A stretch of 64,000 nt of DNA from Metopolophium dirhodum (lineage: Eukaryota > Arthropoda > Insecta > Hemiptera > Aphididae), in assembly GCF_019925205.1 (NCBI RefSeq), contig NC_083560.1:65423266-65487265 (forward strand), given 5' to 3'. Under the pieces are notes generated by a model that was not told where the DNA came from, ran no database searches, and worked only from the letters and a program-made list of their open reading frames with translations. Position numbers and translations under genes: made by a program. Within the stretch, counting starts at the first letter, position 1, and each line of letters starts with the position of its first letter. Of this stretch, positions 57,758-64,000 are shown in pieces.

Positions 57758-59385
57758 TGGTTACACAGTTTTCAAAATACATTAAGTGAAGCCTTTAAAA
57801 AACTTAATAATTTTTTTAATGTTAACCTCTAAAAATTATTCATATTTTTAAATATTAAGTATAAAATTATTATAATTGCGTATTTGCGTTATACACTGAG
57901 AAGAAAATATTTTGTTTATATTTTATTTGTATTTTCAAATCATAAAATTCACAATGGAATACCGTAATTACTTATTTTGATTAATAAATTGTAGTATCAA
58001 CCACGTAATATTAATATAGGTACACTGAAAATGTATTCCACTATTTGTGTAGATGACATTTATACGTTTTCATCTAATAAAGTATTGCAAAAGCTAAAAC
58101 GTTTAATGTTAAATTAAGATGATGTCGTCGTAATATAAATTTATTTTCATTTCCTCTCTCAGACACAAATACATAATAAAACATATTCACATAAAATCGT
58201 ATTTTTATGATTTTTGAGTAATAAAATAAAATCACCCATTACAAAAATTATAAAGAATATATTGAGGGTCTAATATTTAGCTATTATTTGACTTTATATT
58301 CGACTTTAAAAATAAAATTTGTAAATTAAAATATGGATATTAAATTGTTTTGAGACAATATTTAGATAAATCAATGTGTCAAAATGTTAAACTCTCAAAA
58401 ATATTTATAATTTTTATAATGGGGAATAATTACTAACTTTACTTTATGTTAACTCAAAAGTCAAAAGTATAAAAAATTATTTTGCGTGAATGCTTTCTGT
58501 CTATGTTGCGCATTGTTCAGATAAAGAAAACAAATGACGCGCTAATAATTAACCAATCTAACTTAATCAGTTTTAACTTTAAGTATGCAATCATGTTACA
58601 AATATATAGTTTAAACGTTTTAATCCCAATAACATTTTGATAAAATTGAAAAAGTTGGAATGGTCTCTAATAGAAAATTGGATATAGTTGTAAGGGCTGA
58701 AGAGATTTGTCAAGGGGATAGAGGGGATTTTTCACTATCCGATTAGTGATTAAATATTGTTTGTGACATATTATTTTTCATAAGGTAGGGAATAGAAAAA
58801 TTATTTATAATAATATAATATAATATGTAGATTGTAGATAGTTAAGACTTATAATATCTTACAGCATTAATTTTAGTTAATTGATATGTCATTTTAAATT
58901 AACGAATGTATTTTTTTTTAAACTTAGCTGACCCTGTTATTGTTTTCACCATTACATGCGATAAATCCATAAAATCAACGTTCTTAGTTATGACGTTCAT
59001 AATTGAGTGTAATGAAAATCACTCACTTATTTTAAAAAATATTAAAAAATGAATTATGAGACACTTACAATTGATTTGTTTTTATTTTTGTTTATATTTA
59101 TAAAGTCTGGTATACAGATTACAGACTCTCCCTTCCCCACCGCCTAGAGTAGGATATATTCCCCAATTGAATAAATACTAGGACAGATCCAGGCACCCAT
59201 GTATATTACTTATAAATACCTATAAATATAAATATGACTTTGCCACACAATTATGGGCTATATGAGACTAAAAAAATGCAGTACACGATTGAAAGATTCC
59301 GCATAAGTTCTCATAAGTTACAACAATGAACAAATTTCTAAAATACAATTTTTTTGATAGACATTTGAAGATATAATTATAAAAA
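57758..59385. other. Noncoding stretch, nothing recognised
   Basis: AT-rich; no gene seen. Confidence 0.5.
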
Positions 59386-59430
59386 CAAAATAGGGAGTGA
59401 GCGTGCTTGGCGAATCACCCTACTTGTCTA
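59386..59430 (-). repeat. MITE terminus, same family as 44045-44820
   Basis: The complement reads gggtgattcgccaagcacgc then 'tcactccct', a variant of the inverted end at 44050. No second end was found nearby. Confidence 0.5.
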
Positions 59431-60149
59431 AGTAAATATAGTTCATTCCTACTATATTCGACAATGTCTTTACGAATCAACATTATAAGCAATGCTATTT
59501 AGCCTATATATATTATGGTTTACAATATATAAGCGTTAAAGTATTAAATGGTGCAATATATAGGTCCTTTATACACTAACCAAATTAAGGGGATAAACCA
59601 TATAATCTACAGCTTAACAAGATGTTCCTCGTACTTAAAACATCTTTTAATAAAATGTATTATTAAATTTAAAAAACTATTAAATGGACTCTAGTATTTA
59701 ATAATATATAATAATAACATAAGCATACATATACTGAAAGCAAATACTTCAACTAAAGCAGTACCTACGTTAAGTCATGAAATAACGGATTTTACCTATT
59801 TTACCGCTTAGGCCATATATCCGTACAATTTAATCATGGTGCACCGGAATCGCAATTGACATTAATTTATGTACCATTTCCTATCGACCCTTTTTTTTCC
59901 CCCGAAGAAATTGAGTTTAACCTAACTATACAGCTGTAATCACATTTAGTTCCTTCTATTCCAATTTAAAACATTCTACAATGATTGTGTGTGTTCAATG
60001 TATATCAGATGTCTATCAGTTTGCATTAATTAATTGCCAATAAAATGTAAAGGAAATCAAACCCTTCGTATTTTATACCTCAATGCCGTATAATATATTT
60101 TAAAAATGTATCAACTATATAACTACATAAATACATTATACAGAGTGTT
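59431..60149. other. Noncoding stretch, nothing recognised
   Basis: AT-rich; no gene seen. Confidence 0.5.
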
Positions 60150-60245
60150 CATCACTTGACCTGCTCACCTCCATATTTCCTTAAGTTATACAATTATTAA
60201 AATTTGTACTTTTGGGAATTAAAATTCTATTAGGTACTAGATATT
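60150..60245 (+). repeat. Possible MITE terminus, diverged, same family as 44045-44820
   Basis: 'gagtgttcatcacttgacct' then 'gctcacctcc' is a diverged match to the family end, followed by AT-rich sequence like the interior. Confidence 0.35.
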
Positions 60246-63173
60246 TCAATAGCGCTACAGGCAATAGCGTATTGTGTGTAATCTGAGAGGGTAGGTAGGT
60301 GTATACTGGCTTGCTGCAATGGTGATGTATTAATTAATTATTATGCCTACAATTTGATAAAAAAAAAAAAAACCATATTTGTAATTATTTTTTTTATGTT
60401 GTAAAAATTACACGAAATTCAAATATTTATATTATTTAATTCTGTATAATTGTTATTCAAAATATTTTGTCATATATCCAACCATACGTTATATATATAT
60501 ATTTAAAAAACCAAGAAAATGAAATTTCCTTAAATATATACAATATATTTTGATAGATACTTAATGAGTTTTCTTAAAAAAAATGGACTACTAGAATTGA
60601 CGTAAAATGCTTTTTTAAAGACAATATTAAAATTTATCATTTGGTTCTTTACATTTTTACGCTAAATGCTATAACTTCTGAATTCAATAAAAAAAAATAA
60701 AAAAAAAAACTACCATTTTTTTCCATATATTAACCCTCATACGGCACTAGAAGTGAGATCTTCCAAATTTTACCCAAATTGCTTACCCATATAACTTAAC
60801 AAATAAAGGATGTACTGTATTAAAAAAATCATATTTGCAAAATAAGGACCACCTTTATTCAACTTAGGTTTTATTTTTACGAATATTCTTTCTTATTTTC
60901 AGTACATACCTACTATGTATAGTAATTTGGGTTTGATTAATTAAACATTTTATTGGTCTGTTTATCAAATTAAAATATTTTTATGATGCTTTAATAACTA
61001 GTTATATAAAAAATAAACTAGTTATATTTTAAAAACTCATTAATGAGTAATTAATTTTTTAAGGGGATTTGCTCTGATAAGATTTTTTTTTTTTACAACT
61101 AATGCAATTTTAAAGTAATGTTTAATAGTCTTAAAATATTAAGTTTATGAAAAACCTTTTTTGAGGTACTGTGGTGACCTCGTTTATATTTTAAATATTT
61201 GAACGAGCAACATATTTACACGAAATTTTAATTTTTAAAATAACTACTATAACTATTATGTTACCTACTTATAGTATTTCCATGATATTGAATGTTTTTG
61301 ATACCTACTTTCAATGAATCTCTAATGATAGGGATAAAATAAGGGATATAGGGATATCAATAAAAATATACCAAAAGGACTTTAATAAGTGAAATAATAG
61401 GTAAAGGTATATAGTTATAGATGAACTTGTAAATAAAAAAACTGTTACGTTTCTTCAATAAGAATAAAAAAAAAGGAATTTAAATGAATTCTATGAATTG
61501 AATCGGTATAGTAATACTGCAGTTTACTCTACAGATCATGTGAAAATGACTAACTAGTAACTAGTCGAGACATTGAGTGATTTATATCATGTGTAAAACG
61601 AATATGCTGGTTTTTTTACCATTACATAATTAATCTGATTATTTTATAGTTAGACTATATTTTTAAACGTGGTTTCGTAAATAATTGTACATAAATAAAT
61701 ATGACTGTTCATATAAAGTTCTCAGTGGATTCGATGACGTTAGACACTTAGACCTATATTATATGGTATCCCATTTGAGAGTAGGTAAGTAAGTACATTT
61801 ATATGATGATGTTTGTTTGATTCGAGACTTCGATGTATACACTATACACATTATTTGTTATTTCCTTTGAACCCGTTTTACAGATAATCAAAGTTGAAAC
61901 TAATATCTCAGAATACAAACTTATATTCAAACTTGTCAAAATATTATTGTGAATATATACTAAACGTATATATGTATATAAAATCGTTTATTAACTCATC
62001 AATAACATTTCAAGTGGGGTTGGCAAACAACTTTCACATGTGCCGAAATATATATATATTTATTTTAAATAAGTAACATACAATCTGTATCAGTTGACAC
62101 ACCAAGCATTTAGGCTAAGAGTAAAAAAAAACACGAGGAGGTACCTATATTTGAAGAAAGAAGCCACTCAATGGTGACACATTCAATTGAGGCGCACCGA
62201 AACATAATTTTAAAATATTATATATTATAATTATAAAGTACCTACTTGATATCTTGCGTATTTCATAGCGTGACCTCGTATAGAATCCAAAAATAAAAAC
62301 TACGTTGTTAAAAAGTTTTCAACTCAATCATTTACAAAACAATGAAAATATAACCACGCAATTTTCGATTTTTTTTTTTATAAATAACTGATATTATATG
62401 GATTTTTATTGTTTGGAGTTTTTGTCGAAGTCATACAAATTGAGTTTACTTAGTATTATCACATCGACCAACAATTTAGTTTAAACATTTATTTATATAC
62501 ATTTCCAATTACAGAAAACAGAATAATAATAAAAAAAATCTTGTGCGTACCTACTGACGTCCTTTTGTAAAAGTATACACAGAGCGTATTATAGGTATAC
62601 GGTAGTTTCTCTCAGATAGTAATAAATGGAAAAATAAATTATTGTTATGACATTTTAAGTAAATTATTTTAAATGCTAAATATTGGTATAAATGCGTTGT
62701 TTGAAAATAATTGAAATATAACGTTTTACGCGTTCTAAAAACGTTCTTTTAACGAAAAATTGTATTGTTCCGAAACCTCGTAATACTACAATATGAATAC
62801 TTCCAAAAGGAAAGACCTTTTGATTCCTTAACAAGAATTAAATTCAAACTTTTCACTAAACAAGTTTATATTTTATGAATCCTTTAAAACTTATAAGTAC
62901 ACTTATATAATTTTGTGATAGACATCTCTGAAAATTCTATCAGATGTTTACTGTCATTCCGTGATGAGAATTTGTAAACGTATGTATACAGTTGCTCTTA
63001 TAGTATAAAAAAACTAAGTATTTATTTAAAATATAGCCTTTGAGAATAGCTGAAAATTCTAAATATCAGAGATTTAATCAATGCATAATTTTAAAGGGAA
63101 ATGGGGTGAGCTTCGCTTTGTTTTGTATATACGGCTGCATGGGCCTGTTTTTCGTGACACCTTTGTTTTGTAG
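60246..63173. other. Noncoding stretch, nothing recognised
   Basis: AT-rich throughout. The 60-residue frame at 61894-62076 is low complexity. No gene, RNA gene or clear repeat end was recognised. Confidence 0.5.
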
Positions 63174-63181
63174 ACCACAAT

Positions 63182-63347
63182 AATAGGTGTGAATAGGGGG
63201 GCGGGGGCTTTATGGGCTAAACCCCCCCCCCCCCCCAAAAAAAAAAAAAATATTTCTTACATTTTGTTTTAAGCTTCTTCAATATTATCAAAGTAAGGCT
63301 TTAGCCGCCTCCCCCCTCCCAAATCCCAAACGCTGTTTGCGCCTATG
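63182..63347. mobile_element. Small hAT-like MITE with near-matching 8-bp duplication
   Basis: The left end aataggtgtgaataggg and the complement of the right end, cataggcgcaaacagcg, are similar inverted termini. Flanks accacaat (63174-63181) and accaccat (63348-63355) match at seven of eight positions. The interior contains a C-run and an A-run at 63222-63250. Length is 166 bp, noncoding. Confidence 0.55.
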
Positions 63348-63355
63348 ACCACCAT

Positions 63356-64000
63356 CTACACGATTGACATCAACGCTAATCATTAAAATATAAGGTCTGC
63401 CAATTCTGAAATAAGTATAAATTAAACAAATTACTTTTATTTGGTTTTAATTGAAAATTGGAACACTGTCAATTGACAAATATATTTAATTTTATTTAAA
63501 AAAATTGCATATAACTGTATAAGCATAAAAAAATTTGTGATTAAAATATAATTTGTCTATATCATTATATAGATAATCATTTATCAGTTTCAATTCTGCT
63601 ATAAATTTTAATGTATACATTAAAATTTAACAGTATCTATGGATTTATAGTAGATACTGCTAAATATCAGTCATTAAAAATTATAAACGCTAAATAAAAT
63701 GTGGAAAAGTAATAATATTTATAAGATATTATCTAAAATTAATATTAATTATTATTAAACTTATTAATAATTAATCAATTTTTTCTTAGTTCGTCAACCT
63801 CATTTATATGAAGTAGACTCATAACCACATTTATAAGAGGTTGAATCATAATACATTTACATTTACATTCATTATACACTTATTTTTAGCTTTTTTAGGA
63901 CTAGATTTATTTTAATATATATTTAAATGCATGCATCAAAAACCATGTTCCACTTCAGTAAAATTAATTAACTACCGCGAACAATTAAAAATTAAATTGC
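63356..64000. other. Noncoding stretch, nothing recognised
   Basis: AT-rich to the window edge; no gene seen. Confidence 0.5.

Overview
The window looks like gene-poor, repeat-dense animal nuclear DNA, most likely from an aphid (Hemiptera). This is inferred from the very AT-rich composition, the abundance of short 'taggtacctac'-type runs, eukaryotic splice-like signals, and a repeat family (start signature 'attctgagcggag', end signature 'gtgacccacttgtaacctac') of a kind I associate with aphid genomes. No bacterial or viral organisation is present. There are no operons, rRNA genes, true tRNA genes or CRISPR arrays.

Layout. 0-4 kb: noncoding, with one copy of the 'GAGCGGAG' repeat (2866-3370). 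4.3-5.7 kb: a 5'-truncated Jockey-type LINE on the minus strand with exact target-site duplications. 8-9 kb: a hAT transposon remnant with a decayed transposase. 11.3-12 kb: a second repeat copy. 15.4-16 kb: a large fold-back element. 17.2-17.6 kb: a short four-finger C2H2 zinc-finger ORF. About 18 kb: a FLYWCH-like remnant. 21.7-22 kb: another hairpin element. 22.4-27.4 kb: the 3' end of a Jockey-like LINE followed directly by a nearly complete but decayed I-type LINE (gag with CCHC; endonuclease, RT, RNase H and C-terminal knuckle). 28.2-29.5 kb: a Mutator-like element with long TIRs, a 12-bp target duplication and a broken transposase. 30-46 kb: mostly repeat-family copies, hAT pieces and small inverted repeats. 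47.6-50 kb: a tandem duplication split by a small TIR element, a clean hAT element with promoter-like motifs, then a plausible two-exon start of an unrecognised gene. 50.5-51.7 kb: a nested composite repeat. 53.9-54.2 kb: a tRNA-derived SINE. 54-64 kb: mainly noncoding AT-rich DNA with short repeat fragments.

How it fits together. Nearly all recognisable coding sequence belongs to mobile elements: Jockey and I LINEs, hAT and MULE DNA transposons, and a SINE that probably depends on LINE machinery. All but the zinc-finger ORF and the 49.7 kb candidate gene are broken by frameshifts or stops. Several insertions can be ordered by nesting. I did not find a convincing new functional system. The most interesting places are the 47.6-50.1 kb block, the unclassified multi-copy repeat family, and the MULE.
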